Origin: CAYPHJ01 sp964410485
Lineage (GTDB): Bacteria > Desulfobacterota > Binatia > UBA9968
Direction of reading: 5' to 3'
Length of the DNA: 52,545 nt
NCBI GenBank assembly: GCA_964410485.1
Contig: CAYPHJ010000021.1
Coordinates: 1-52,545 of the forward strand
Shown here: piece after piece, positions 7,720-15,918 of the stretch
Position numbering within the stretch: the first letter of the stretch is position 1
How the letters are laid out: every line of letters begins with the position of its first letter
Made by a program: the position numbers and the translations under genes
Notes under the pieces: generated by a model
What the model was told of the DNA's origin: nothing
The model's input: only the letters and a program-made list of their open reading frames with translations
Databases searched by the model: none

Positions 7720-9681
7720 ATGAACTTCTTCGAAAGCCAGGACCGGTCACGACGACGGACCCGAAGCCTGCTCGCGCTGTTCTTTCTCGCCGTAGTTGCT
7801 ATCATCCTCGCGGTGAACGTCATCGTGCTGATCGCGTTCGGTCAGATCGAGCATCCACGGGAACCTTTCCTCTCCGCGACGTTTATCCACCGGCACCTGG
7901 AACTGATCGCCTGGACTTCTCTGCTCACCGGCAGCGTCATCGGTTTCGCCAGTGTGTACCGGATGCTCAACCTGCGCGGCGGGGGCGGCGTGGTGGCGCG
8001 CGAGCTCGGCGGCACGTTGGTGGAGCCGGATGTCACCGATCCCCTGCGCCGGCGGCTGCGCAACGTCGTGGAGGAGATCGCGATTGCCTCGGGGGTGCCG
8101 GTTCCGGAGATCTACGTGTTGGAGCAGGAGGAGGGCTTGAACGCCTTTGCGGCCGGATACTCACCAGCCGACGCGGCCGTTACCGTGACGCGGGGCCTTC
8201 TGGAGAATCTCAACCGCGCCGAGCTGCAGGGTGTCGTGGCGCATGAGTTCGGGCACGTGGTGAACGGAGACATGCGACTCAACCTTCGACTGATCGGAGT
8301 TCTCTTCGGCATTCTCGTCATGACCGTGATCGGCCGCCGCGTGTTGTTCTCCATGCGCTACTCCCGCAACAGCCGCGGTAACGGCGGTATTGCCATCCTC
8401 GGGCTCGCATTGATGCTGATCGGCTACATCGGACTGTTTTTCGGCCGCGTGATCAAAGCAGCAGTCTCGCGACAGCGGGAGTACCTGGCCGACGCGTCGG
8501 CGGTCCAGTTCACGCGCCAGACCGAGGGCATTGCCGGAGCCCTGAAGAAGATCGGCGCCGCCGACATTGGCTCGATTCTCCGGGCCGACGCCGAAGAAGT
8601 CAGTCACATGCTGTTCGCGAGCGGCTTTGTGCCACAGATCTTCGCCACTCATCCGCCGCTCCTTGATCGCATCCGCGCTATCGAGCCCGGTTTCGATCCC
8701 GCCGAATTGAAAGCCGTCCGCGAGCGGATGCAGCGGCACTCGGAGGCGAAACGCGCCGCCGACGAACAAGCAGCGGCGACTTCAGTACGGCCACGCGGCC
8801 CGGGCAGCCTCCCGCTTACGCCCGACCTGCTGATCGACCGCCTCGGCCAGTACGGGCCGGGCCAGATTGCCACCGCCGCAATCCTGGCCGCGGCCATTCC
8901 GACCCCGCTTGAGCGCGCGGCCCATTCAATGGAGTGGGCACCGGAAGTTGTCTGTTATCTCCTCATGGACCGCGATGCCGAAATCCGAGAGCGGCAACTG
9001 CTCATGGTAGCCCAGGTGCTGGGCGCAGAGAGCAAAGCACAGGTGAAAACTCTGTTGAGCGTCGAGCCGAACCTTGCGCCGGAGTTGCGCATGCCGCTTC
9101 TGGAAATCACCTTCCCGGCGCTGCGCCGCCGGCCGGAAGCGGAACTGACCGCGCTACTGGCTCTGATCGACCGTCTCATCCATGTCGACGGACGGGTGGA
9201 TGTGTTCGAGTACTCCATGGCGCGGCTGCTCACCAAGCAGATCGACGATGCCTTACACCCGGCCCGCTCCCGAACGGCGGGACGGCGCAGACTGGCCGAG
9301 TGCTTTCACGAGATCCATGATCTTCTCTCCATCCTGGCCCACCATGGCAACAAGGATCCGGCAGCGGCCCGCGCCGCACTGGCGGCCGGGCTGCGTTCTC
9401 TGGAAAGATCGCCGGTTGAAGACGCCAAGATCGGCGAGAACTGGCCCGCCCAGCTGGACGTTGCTCTCGCCAAGCTCGATGAGCTGCGCCTGGAAGACAA
9501 GGAGCGCCTGCTTCGGGCCATGGCGAACACTATTGCTTACAGTGGCGAGATCGTGCCGGCGGAAGTAGAGCTGCTGCGTGCCGTGTGCGCGTCGCTTCAC
9601 GTGCCATTGGCGCTGCTGGAGCAGGAGCCCGAATCAACGACACGGATAACCGCTGGTGAGGCTACAGCGTTGCACCTTTGA
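7720..9681 (+). CDS. M48 family (HtpX-like) zinc metalloprotease with C-terminal extension
   Basis: A 653-residue membrane protease. Residues 17-42 and 62-84 are membrane spans. Zinc motif HEFGH is at 175-179, with the third ligand Glu in REYLADASA (around 254), and two more spans lie near 190-206 and 224-242. HtpX-type enzymes are usually 280-350 residues. Here about 300 residues follow, including LLALIDRLIHVDGRVDVFEY near residue 490, which looks like a TerB-type helical domain. It follows lemA closely. Expected role: degradation of damaged membrane proteins at the inner membrane. The extension may bind partners or regulate the protease. Confidence 0.9.
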   Translation: MNFFESQDRSRRRTRSLLALFFLAVVAIILAVNVIVLIAFGQIEHPREPFLSATFIHRHLELIAWTSLLTGSVIGFASVYRMLNLRGGGGVVARELGGTLVEPDVTDPLRRRLRNVVEEIAIASGVPVPEIYVLEQEEGLNAFAAGYSPADAAVTVTRGLLENLNRAELQGVVAHEFGHVVNGDMRLNLRLIGVLFGILVMTVIGRRVLFSMRYSRNSRGNGGIAILGLALMLIGYIGLFFGRVIKAAVSRQREYLADASAVQFTRQTEGIAGALKKIGAADIGSILRADAEEVSHMLFASGFVPQIFATHPPLLDRIRAIEPGFDPAELKAVRERMQRHSEAKRAADEQAAATSVRPRGPGSLPLTPDLLIDRLGQYGPGQIATAAILAAAIPTPLERAAHSMEWAPEVVCYLLMDRDAEIRERQLLMVAQVLGAESKAQVKTLLSVEPNLAPELRMPLLEITFPALRRRPEAELTALLALIDRLIHVDGRVDVFEYSMARLLTKQIDDALHPARSRTAGRRRLAECFHEIHDLLSILAHHGNKDPAAARAALAAGLRSLERSPVEDAKIGENWPAQLDVALAKLDELRLEDKERLLRAMANTIAYSGEIVPAEVELLRAVCASLHVPLALLEQEPESTTRITAGEATALHL

Positions 9682-9749
9682 TACAGTCAGCGACAATTCA
9701 CGGCAAGACTCTCTCGGTTCGAGGAAGTCCAGGCCAGGCAGAGCACAAC

Positions 9750-10193
9750 ATGCAAGTACGACCTGTCCAACGAGGTGATGCGGCCGATTGGGAACAAATG
9801 CGTCAGCGTCTCTGGCCGTCGGCACCCGGTGAACACGCTGAGGAAATCGCCGCCTTCTTTGGCGGTGATCGGCGCAACCCGGCGGAGGTCTTTCTCGCCC
9901 TGGACGAGGAGGACCGTGCCATCGGCTTCGCCGAAGCCTCGATTCGCAGCTATGCGGAGGGATGCCGTTCGCCTCGCGTTGCGTATCTTGACGGCTGGTT
10001 CGTCCAAGAAGCGTATCGCCGCCAGAAGGTCGGGACGGCTCTGCTTGCCGCGGTCGCAGAATGGAGTCGTGCACAGGGCTGCACTGAACTTGCCTCGGAT
10101 ACTGAAATCCACAATGGCGCCAGCGCGGCAGCTCATCGCTGGCTGGGCTTCACCGAAGTCGAGCGTACAATTTGTTTTCGAAAGGACCTCTGA
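9750..10193 (+). CDS. GNAT acetyltransferase resembling aminoglycoside 6'-N-acetyltransferases
   Basis: The frame is open from 9678, but ATG 9750 gives 147 residues, the length of AAC(6')-I enzymes, and begins at the first recognisable strand (MQVRPVQRGD). The order WEQMRQRLWP, GFAEASIRSY, PRVAYLDGWFVQEAYRRQKVG (quoted as its parts), ASDTEIHN, AHRWLGFTEVERTICFRK follows the AAC(6') family closely. RRQKVGTALL is the acetyl-CoA loop. The product would transfer acetyl from acetyl-CoA to an amine. Activity on aminoglycosides is not implied for an environmental homologue. The upstream frame overlaps the end of the M48 gene by 4 bases. Confidence 0.8.
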   Translation: MQVRPVQRGDAADWEQMRQRLWPSAPGEHAEEIAAFFGGDRRNPAEVFLALDEEDRAIGFAEASIRSYAEGCRSPRVAYLDGWFVQEAYRRQKVGTALLAAVAEWSRAQGCTELASDTEIHNGASAAAHRWLGFTEVERTICFRKDL

Positions 10194-10263
10194 TAACGGC
10201 TCGGCGGGTCCAAATTCTCAGTGGTGAGTAAGTCGAGACGAACTCGATCGCACAGGAGGCAAA

Positions 10264-10647
10264 ATGCCCAAGAAAGAAATAATTCAGGTCAACCTGGCTG
10301 CGGCCAATCCAAATCTGTCCCCCGCCACCCGGTTCGGCAATCTGGTATTTGTGGCCGGTCAAACCGGCAGACACCCCGTCTCGGGTGAGGTCGGCAAAGG
10401 CGTGCGCGAGCAGACCAGTTACGCGCTTCAGCGTGTCACGAAGATTTTAGAAGCCGCCGGCACATCCCTCGACAATGTTTTGACCGTGACCACGCATCTC
10501 ACAAAACGAGAGGATCTGGCCGACTACAACGAGGAGTACGCCAAGTTCTTCCCGGCCAACAAGCCCGCGCGGACCACGGTCGAGGTGATGCTGAACTCAC
10601 CCGATCTTCTGGTGGAGATCACTGTAACCGCCTGCATCCCCGATTGA
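10264..10647 (+). CDS. RidA family reactive-intermediate deaminase
   Basis: A 127-residue protein of the RidA/YjgF/UK114 family: LVFVAGQTGRHP, the EQTSYALQRVTKILEAAG helix, DNVLTVTTHLTKRED and the C-terminal NSPDLLVEITVTA. RidA trimers hydrolyse enamines and imines released by PLP enzymes. The Arg that binds the substrate carboxylate is normally in the (P)AR(T) stretch, seen here as NKPARTTVEV. Start has a clear ribosome-binding site, CAGGAGGCAAA. The exact subfamily (true RidA versus Rid2-7) is not settled from the motif alone. Confidence 0.92.
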   Translation: MPKKEIIQVNLAAANPNLSPATRFGNLVFVAGQTGRHPVSGEVGKGVREQTSYALQRVTKILEAAGTSLDNVLTVTTHLTKREDLADYNEEYAKFFPANKPARTTVEVMLNSPDLLVEITVTACIPD

Positions 10648-10669
10648 GGGTGGTGATCAGAATTCCCGA

Positions 10670-10942
10670 TCATCCGGCGTGCGGCAGCGTTGCCGATTTG
10701 AACGCGTCTTTGAGGGAACGCAGCCCGTCGATACCCGATTTCAGCGATTCCAGCGTCTGTCTTGCATGCTCGATTTCCTCCAATAACGTTGTAAGTTCGC
10801 TGCCGCTGATCGCAAAGAGCGCCTCGCGCAGTTTTTGCTGCATCGCCAATATATTCTCGATACCGCCCTGCTGAGAAAGCTCTTCGTCGAGTCGTTGATA
10901 TTTACGATGCAACGTTTCGAATGTTCCTCTTATGTCATTCAT
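10670..10942 (-). CDS. small coiled-coil hypothetical protein
   Basis: A 90-residue, almost entirely helical protein, rich in Leu, Glu, Gln and Lys with heptad-like spacing (RKYQRLDEELSQQGG, then QQKLREALFAI, then LLEEIEHARQTLESL). A strong ribosome-binding site (GAGGGAGGGCAATC) precedes ATG 10942, which supports a real gene. No known family is recognised. It converges on ridA with 22 bases between the stops. Confidence 0.6.
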   Translation of the reverse strand: MNDIRGTFETLHRKYQRLDEELSQQGGIENILAMQQKLREALFAISGSELTTLLEEIEHARQTLESLKSGIDGLRSLKDAFKSATLPHAG

Positions 10943-11303
10943 GATTGCCCTCCCTCTTTATTGCACATAACGGACGAGTCTGGTGATCTTTCCGCGTGCG
11001 TCTAGTTACCATGAACTGCTATTAAGTAAAACGAAAAAGGCAGGCGTGACCGATACACACTGCCGCTGGCCCAAAAAAGGCCGATTTCGTGCGCTGCTGT
11101 ACAACACACAGTTCCCGATTGTCATATATTGTGCGCTCCCATTCTCCTTTGTGCGTTCAACGCTCATATGTGACGCGACGCCTTGGCGGCACGGCCATTG
11201 CTGAACATTCCAGACGCTAGACAATCTCGGACTTCGGCGGCACGTCTTCATCAAAGACAGGTGAGTGTCGCCGCGCTAAAGCAGAGATTCTCAACGGGAT
11301 TCA
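10943..11303. other. 361-bp gap without a recognisable gene
   Basis: Both strands carry only short frames without protein character. The gap separates the leftward coiled-coil gene from rightward rlpA, so it should hold promoters for both, but no convincing -35/-10 pair was seen. Confidence 0.5.
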
Positions 11304-11906
11304 ATGATGAGCGTGCAAGCTCTATTTCAGAGGATGACTTCACGGGCTCGGGTTTATGCCTGCATCATGCTGGTGGGACTGACCCTGACGTCTCAAAGTT
11401 GTGGCATCATCTCCGATCCAATTCACCGCGCGTCGCCACCGAAAGTTGTTTCGCCCTCGCCGGCTCACGATGCCATGCCTTCGGCGGAAGAACCTGCCAA
11501 GATCCCTTCTGTAATAGATCCGCCTCCTGCTCCGCGCTCCCCAAAACCTTCGCTACCTCGGCCACCGCGGATCGTGGAGACCGGTATGGCGTCATGGTAC
11601 GGGCCAGGCTTTCACGGAAAAACCACCGCCAGCGGAGAAATTTTTAACCAGGAGAGATTGACGGCTGCTCACCCGCGGCTCCCGTGGGGCAGCAGAGTCA
11701 AGATCACCAATCTAACAAATGGAAAGTCTGTTGAAGTTCGAATCAATGATCGCGGACCCTTTGTAAAAGGTCGCATCATCGATGTCTCTCGGGCCGCGGC
11801 AAGAACCCTCGGCATGGTGGAATCGGGAATAGCCCATGTCCGAGTTGAATGGCTCTCCGGCTTTGAGACATCAGCGGAACTCGTGTCCGAAAGCGCAAAG
11901 AAGTAA
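11304..11906 (+). CDS. rlpA: RlpA family septal-ring protein
   Basis: A 200-residue secreted protein. Residues 1-33 are a signal sequence ending near SQSCG, an imperfect lipobox. Next comes a Pro-rich linker (about 50-95) and a double-psi beta-barrel domain with the RlpA signature ASWYGPGFHGKTTASGE, then AAHPRLPWGS and VRINDRGPFVKGR. RlpA proteins act at the septum, and some cleave naked glycan strands. The catalytic-type Asp of NDRGP is present. There is no SPOR domain, unlike long RlpA forms. The start could also be ATG 11337, which gives a tighter signal peptide. Confidence 0.88.
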   Translation: MMSVQALFQRMTSRARVYACIMLVGLTLTSQSCGIISDPIHRASPPKVVSPSPAHDAMPSAEEPAKIPSVIDPPPAPRSPKPSLPRPPRIVETGMASWYGPGFHGKTTASGEIFNQERLTAAHPRLPWGSRVKITNLTNGKSVEVRINDRGPFVKGRIIDVSRAAARTLGMVESGIAHVRVEWLSGFETSAELVSESAKK

Positions 11907-12016
11907 GCCTCGTGCAATTTCAAAGAGAGAGCCGCAGACTTTAGGGCACAGCTCAGACACCTCTGAGCCGCCCCAACCTTGCCACTCGCAGCGATCGGCT
12001 GTTTCCGCTCAACGAC

Positions 12017-13453
12017 TCAGCCGGCTCCGCGGGTTCGCCGATCGGCGCCGCGCATCGAGGAGGCGATCACTGCAATGACCGTTAGGCCGGCGATGGTCAG
12101 CCAGGAATTGCGAAACGCAGCAATAAACACGGCCGGATTGTCGCCCCACTGAGTATAGGCGGGAACCACCGAGCCACTCAGCCCGTAATAATTCAGCCAC
12201 CGAGTAAACAGAAGGCTGCCTATGGCAACACCGCTGGCATTGGCGATGTTGGCGCTGGTCAAAGACAGTCCGCTCACAGCGCCCACATAGCGCGGTTCAA
12301 CCGCGCTGAAAATTGCGCTTAAGTTGGGCGCCTGGAAAATCGACCAGCCCACTCCAAGGATCATGAGCGGGATCATCATCTCGGCATAGCTGGAATCGGC
12401 GGCGAGGCGCGACAATAACAGCATACTGATCACGCTGAGCGCCGAGCCGGCGGTGCACAACAGCCGAGAGCCAAGCCGGTCACCCAGCCAACCGCCGAGC
12501 GGCGCAAGAAACACGATGACCAGAGAGAAAAAAATGATCGTCACACCGACTTCTGTCGGCGTAAAATGCAAGATGCCCTGTAAGTAAAACGGCAAGAGAA
12601 AAAAAGTCGAGCTGTGCGACATTACCATGAACAGCGCGCTCAGGACGCCGGCGGTGAGGACGCGCACTTTGAAAAGCGCGAGCTCGAGCAAAGGCGCCGG
12701 GTTCTTGCGCTCAAAATGTACCAGCAACCCTGCGGAAACCAGCGCAACCGTAAAGATCGCAAAGGCGATCACCGAAACGCCGCTCTTGGCAACTTGCTGC
12801 AGCCCCAGGATCAAGCTCACAGCCATCGAAAACAACGTAATCATGCCTAGCGGGTCCAAGGAGTGCGTGCGCTGCTCCGAGGAGGTCTCGGGCAGTATCT
12901 TCCATGCCATAAAAGCGGCGGTTAGCGCGACCGGTAGATTGAGAAAAAAAATCCAGCGCCAGCCTACCGTGTCGATGAGCAAGCCGGCCAACGACGGCCC
13001 GGTAATATAACCGAGATGAAACGCCATTGATGCGAACCCGAGCGCGCGTCCCCTCTCCTGCTGCGCGTATAGCGTCGACAGAATCGCCCTGCCGTTGGCA
13101 AGAACCATTGCGCCGCCGAGCCCTGCCAGCACGCGAAAGCCGATGATCTGCCACAAATGGGTGCTGAGACCGGAGAGGACGGAGCCCAGGGCGAGAAGTA
13201 AAAATCCCATACCGTAAATCTGCTTGCGCCCGCGCATATCCCCCAGGCGAGCCAGACTCAAAACCAACCCGATGATTGTGAGCTGGTAGGCCAGTGGAAT
13301 CCACTGCACCACCGCCATCGAGCTCTGGAAATGGATCGACAGAGTGGGCAGGGCAACAATGATTGACCGGGAATCCAGCGCGGTCATGAACTGGCCGAGA
13401 CAAACATTGACCAGGGCAAGCCGCTGGAGCCTGGATGTTACAGGTATTGGCAT
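12017..13453 (-). CDS. MFS efflux transporter, DHA2 (EmrB/QacA) family
   Basis: A 478-residue protein with 14 predicted membrane segments. It begins with QFMTALDSRSIIVALPTL, the motif D1 region of DHA2 drug:proton antiporters. RLGDMRGRKQIY is motif A, and GYITGPSLAGLLID matches motif C (GxxxGPxxGG-like) of antiporters. The likely role is proton-driven export of small organic compounds, with an unknown substrate. The gene stands alone, without a membrane-fusion partner or adjacent repressor. The intact C terminus ends at the basic RGADRRTRGAG. Confidence 0.88.
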   Translation of the reverse strand: MPIPVTSRLQRLALVNVCLGQFMTALDSRSIIVALPTLSIHFQSSMAVVQWIPLAYQLTIIGLVLSLARLGDMRGRKQIYGMGFLLLALGSVLSGLSTHLWQIIGFRVLAGLGGAMVLANGRAILSTLYAQQERGRALGFASMAFHLGYITGPSLAGLLIDTVGWRWIFFLNLPVALTAAFMAWKILPETSSEQRTHSLDPLGMITLFSMAVSLILGLQQVAKSGVSVIAFAIFTVALVSAGLLVHFERKNPAPLLELALFKVRVLTAGVLSALFMVMSHSSTFFLLPFYLQGILHFTPTEVGVTIIFFSLVIVFLAPLGGWLGDRLGSRLLCTAGSALSVISMLLLSRLAADSSYAEMMIPLMILGVGWSIFQAPNLSAIFSAVEPRYVGAVSGLSLTSANIANASGVAIGSLLFTRWLNYYGLSGSVVPAYTQWGDNPAVFIAAFRNSWLTIAGLTVIAVIASSMRGADRRTRGAG

Positions 13454-13614
13454 GAGTTCAGGATCGATGTTTGGTCTATATCTGAGTATTGGGGATGCGA
13501 TTTACTGTTTCCATAGTCAATTTTCGTCGCTTTTTTCATGTCTTATAGAGACCCAGAAATACCCCTTGCAGCAGGGCTGCTCACTTGTTACCAAAAAAAT
13601 AGGAGGATCGTTCC

Positions 13615-13926
13615 ATGTTAAGAAACGTAAGATCGATTGTCGCAATCCTGGTTGTGTTCGGTATCCTATCGGCTTGCCAGGCGATGACCGGCCGCACCGC
13701 GGGTCAGAATGTTGACGATGCAACCATAACCACGGCCGTGAAAGCTCAACTCGCCAAAGACAAGCTCGGGACCTTGGCCCGCATCGATGTGGATACGACA
13801 AATGGCGTGGTCGCGCTGAACGGGGTCGTCAGGACGCCTCAGGAGAAGACACGCGCGGAAGAAATTGCGCGCAGTGTGAGTGGCGTAAGAAAGGTAATCA
13901 ACAACCTGCAGGTTCAGAAGGCTTAG
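13615..13926 (+). CDS. BON-domain lipoprotein
   Basis: A 103-residue protein with a lipoprotein signal ending ILSAC (Cys21) and a single BON domain (residues 34-102). The domain has DDATITTAVKAQLAKD, the central VDTTNGVVALNGVV strand pair and VSGVRKVINNLQV. BON domains bind phospholipid or membranes. Single-BON lipoproteins (OsmY/DolP-like, short form) protect the envelope. Ribosome-binding site AGGAGG lies before ATG 13615. It is transcribed alone, ahead of strong hairpins. Confidence 0.92.
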   Translation: MLRNVRSIVAILVVFGILSACQAMTGRTAGQNVDDATITTAVKAQLAKDKLGTLARIDVDTTNGVVALNGVVRTPQEKTRAEEIARSVSGVRKVINNLQVQKA

Positions 13927-13946
13927 CCATCACTTGCTGGGAACGC

Positions 13947-14027
13947 CCGCGCCGCTTTGTACGCGCGGCGCGGAGTGGTCCTGGTCGAGTCTTTTGGAGA
14001 GTCGTGCTCGAAGTGTTTGAGCACGAC
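13947..14027. terminator. two hairpins between convergent genes
   Basis: CCGCGCCGC (13947-13955) pairs with GCGGCGCGG (13965-13973). GTCGTGCTC (14001-14009) pairs with GAGCACGAC (14019-14027). Both are perfect 9-bp stems with 9-base loops, placed exactly between the converging BON and methyltransferase genes. There is no long T run, so termination efficiency is uncertain. Confidence 0.5.
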
Positions 14028-14032
14028 TGAGC

Positions 14033-14650
14033 TCATCTCTGTGCCGCTGCTTCGGTGGCAGCACGGTATTCGGCTGTCCCCTTGGCCGGAATGGTCCAGA
14101 AATGCACGGTACCGCCATCGAGCCTCAACGTCTGTTGAGGTTTCCAACTGCCCATATCGAAGGCGTGCGAGACAATCCGTGTTCCCGGTTTTAGTTCGGC
14201 CAACAGCTTGGGAATCAATTTGACGTTGAGCGATGGCAACAGGTAGAGCGTCACCACGGTCGCATCGCTGATATTTGTTTCGAACAAATCCGCGTTCAAA
14301 AAACGCACACGGTTCCCGACTCCTGCAGCCTTGAGGTTTGCCTCTGCCTCCTTGATACGTTCGGGATTGATGTCGATCCCGACGGCGCGCGTTGCATTGT
14401 ACTTCTGCACCGCCATGATCGGGATACGCCCGTCTCCGGAACCCAGATCGTACACAACGTCGCCCTTCCCGACTTTGGCGACCTTGAGCATTGCATCGAC
14501 CGTTTCATAGGGCGTAGGGACGTAAACGACGTCGGGCGAGCGCAGTTGCTTGGCCGGCGCCTCCGTTTGCGCTGGCTGCTGCGCGCCCGTAGCGCACGCG
14601 CTGAACAATAGCGCCAGTACCAGCAGATACGATACTCGTTGTATTTTCAC
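14033..14650 (-). CDS. exported class I SAM-dependent methyltransferase-like lipoprotein
   Basis: A 205-residue protein. Residues 1-19 are a lipoprotein signal (LLFSAC, Cys19), followed by a Gln/Pro/Ala linker and a class I methyltransferase fold. Motif I is VVYDLGSGDGRI (66-75), the acidic end of strand 2 is VGIDINPERI, and NADLFE matches motif II/III. The family is 'class I SAM-dependent methyltransferase' with a secretion signal. It is odd because SAM is not known to be available outside the cytoplasm, so the protein may bind another ligand. The ribosome-binding site GGAGGAGGAGAT before ATG 14650 is strong. Confidence 0.85.
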   Translation of the reverse strand: MKIQRVSYLLVLALLFSACATGAQQPAQTEAPAKQLRSPDVVYVPTPYETVDAMLKVAKVGKGDVVYDLGSGDGRIPIMAVQKYNATRAVGIDINPERIKEAEANLKAAGVGNRVRFLNADLFETNISDATVVTLYLLPSLNVKLIPKLLAELKPGTRIVSHAFDMGSWKPQQTLRLDGGTVHFWTIPAKGTAEYRAATEAAAQR

Positions 14651-14767
14651 TTATCTCCTCCTCCTGATGGTTTTGTATAGGATCAGCACATACTGACCAC
14701 AGCTGCACCTCACCTGTTCAACGGAGTATCAATAGTTCGCAGGGTTTTTTCAAGGCCAGACTTAAAA

Positions 14768-14893
14768 GAGTGACCGAAGACCGGGGACCGAGGACTGTTG
14801 AAGAGTGACCGGAGACCGGGGGTGGGGAGTGACCGGGGACTGGGGGACCGAGGACTGTTAAGGCGTGACCGACGACCGTCGACGGTGGACCGC
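14768..14893. repeat. imperfect tandem repeat of a GACCG-rich unit
   Basis: About two copies of a 59-bp unit containing GAGTGACCG, GACCGGGG and ACCGAGGACTGTT, with degenerate GACCG words continuing to 14893. Non-coding; lies in the upstream region of both the methyltransferase and the peroxiredoxin. The rest of 14651-15163 shows no gene. Confidence 0.6.
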
Positions 14894-15163
14894 TGTGCTA
14901 AAAATCCAAAGTTTTTCTTTATCTATTCCTGGATCAGGCTCTCGCGTGTACGCTCGGCGAAATCGACTTTAAATGGTCTCAACGAACCTTTGGGAACACA
15001 TACTGTGCGCCACTAACGGGCGCGGCGAAAACTTTTTTCAGGAAGTGTCATGAGTGTATTGCGCTCAGGTTAAATAGTTGTAAAGTGCTCCAAGATTCGT
15101 TGACGGCGAATCGTGTTCGCGATACTTCTTATCTTCCAAAAAAACAAATAAGGAGGAATGGTT

Positions 15164-15820
15164 ATGGCCGTACGCATAAGCGATGTCGCGCCGGATTTTA
15201 CCGCCGACACTACGGAGGGCAAGATCAATTTTCATGAATGGATCGGCAACGGCTGGGCGATCTTGTTTTCTCATCCAAAGGATTTCACGCCCGTCTGCAC
15301 CACCGAGCTTGGCTACATGGCGAGCCTCAAGCCGGAATTCGACAAGCGCAACTGCAAAGTTATCGGGCTAAGCGCCGATCCTGTAACCGATCACAAGGGT
15401 TGGGCCAAGGACATTCAGGAAACACAGGGACACGCGCCAAACTATCCGATTATAGGCGACGCGGAACTGAACGTTGCCAAGCTCTATGACATGCTTCCCG
15501 CCAGCGAGACTCCCGGCAAGCGCACCGCGGCCGATAATCAGACGGTACGCTCGGTCTTTCTCATTGGGCCCGACAAAAAGGTGAAGGCCATGCTCGTGTA
15601 TCCCATGACCACGGGCCGCAACTTTGACGAAGTGCTGCGATTGCTCGATTCCTTGCAACTCACCTCCAAGCACACGGTGGCGACCCCGGTGAATTGGAAG
15701 CCGGGCCAGGATGTGATTATTCCCACCTCGGTTTCTGATGAGGATGCCAGGAAGAAATACCCGCAGGGCTTCAAGACGCTGAAACCCTATCTGCGGACGG
15801 TTTCGCAGCCCGATAAGTAA
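15164..15820 (+). CDS. 1-Cys peroxiredoxin (Prx6 type)
   Basis: A 218-residue peroxiredoxin with peroxidatic Cys45 in DFTPVCTTELG, the Prx6-subfamily signature. The long C-terminal part is typical of Prx6: VNWKPGQDVIIPTSVSDEDA (152-171 region), YPQGFKTLKPYLR. There is no resolving Cys partner in the usual 2-Cys position. It reduces H2O2 and organic peroxides using an external thiol, in the cytosol. AGGAGG at 15151-15156 is 7 bases before ATG 15164, so that start is preferred to ATG 15158, which would be only one base from it. The gene ends at a strong hairpin. Confidence 0.95.
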   Translation: MAVRISDVAPDFTADTTEGKINFHEWIGNGWAILFSHPKDFTPVCTTELGYMASLKPEFDKRNCKVIGLSADPVTDHKGWAKDIQETQGHAPNYPIIGDAELNVAKLYDMLPASETPGKRTAADNQTVRSVFLIGPDKKVKAMLVYPMTTGRNFDEVLRLLDSLQLTSKHTVATPVNWKPGQDVIIPTSVSDEDARKKYPQGFKTLKPYLRTVSQPDK

Positions 15821-15849
15821 CGATTATCCTCTTTTTTCCACTTTGTAGG

Positions 15850-15887
15850 GGCGAGTGCTGCGGTCTTTCTGCCGCACACTCGCCTTT
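15850..15887. terminator. rho-independent terminator, probably bidirectional
   Basis: GGCGAGTG (15850-15857) and TGCGG (15859-15863) pair with CCGCA (15872-15876) and CACTCGCC (15877-15884), giving a 13-bp stem with one bulged C, followed by TTT. It lies between the convergent peroxiredoxin and TTT genes. Confidence 0.65.
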
Positions 15888-15918
15888 GCGCTCTCAGCCT
15901 CGGTCTGAGCGTGACCTG

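Noticed and set aside
14901..15150. Possible small RNA or OxyR site upstream of the peroxiredoxin.
   Set aside because: No convincing stem, terminator or promoter pair was visible.
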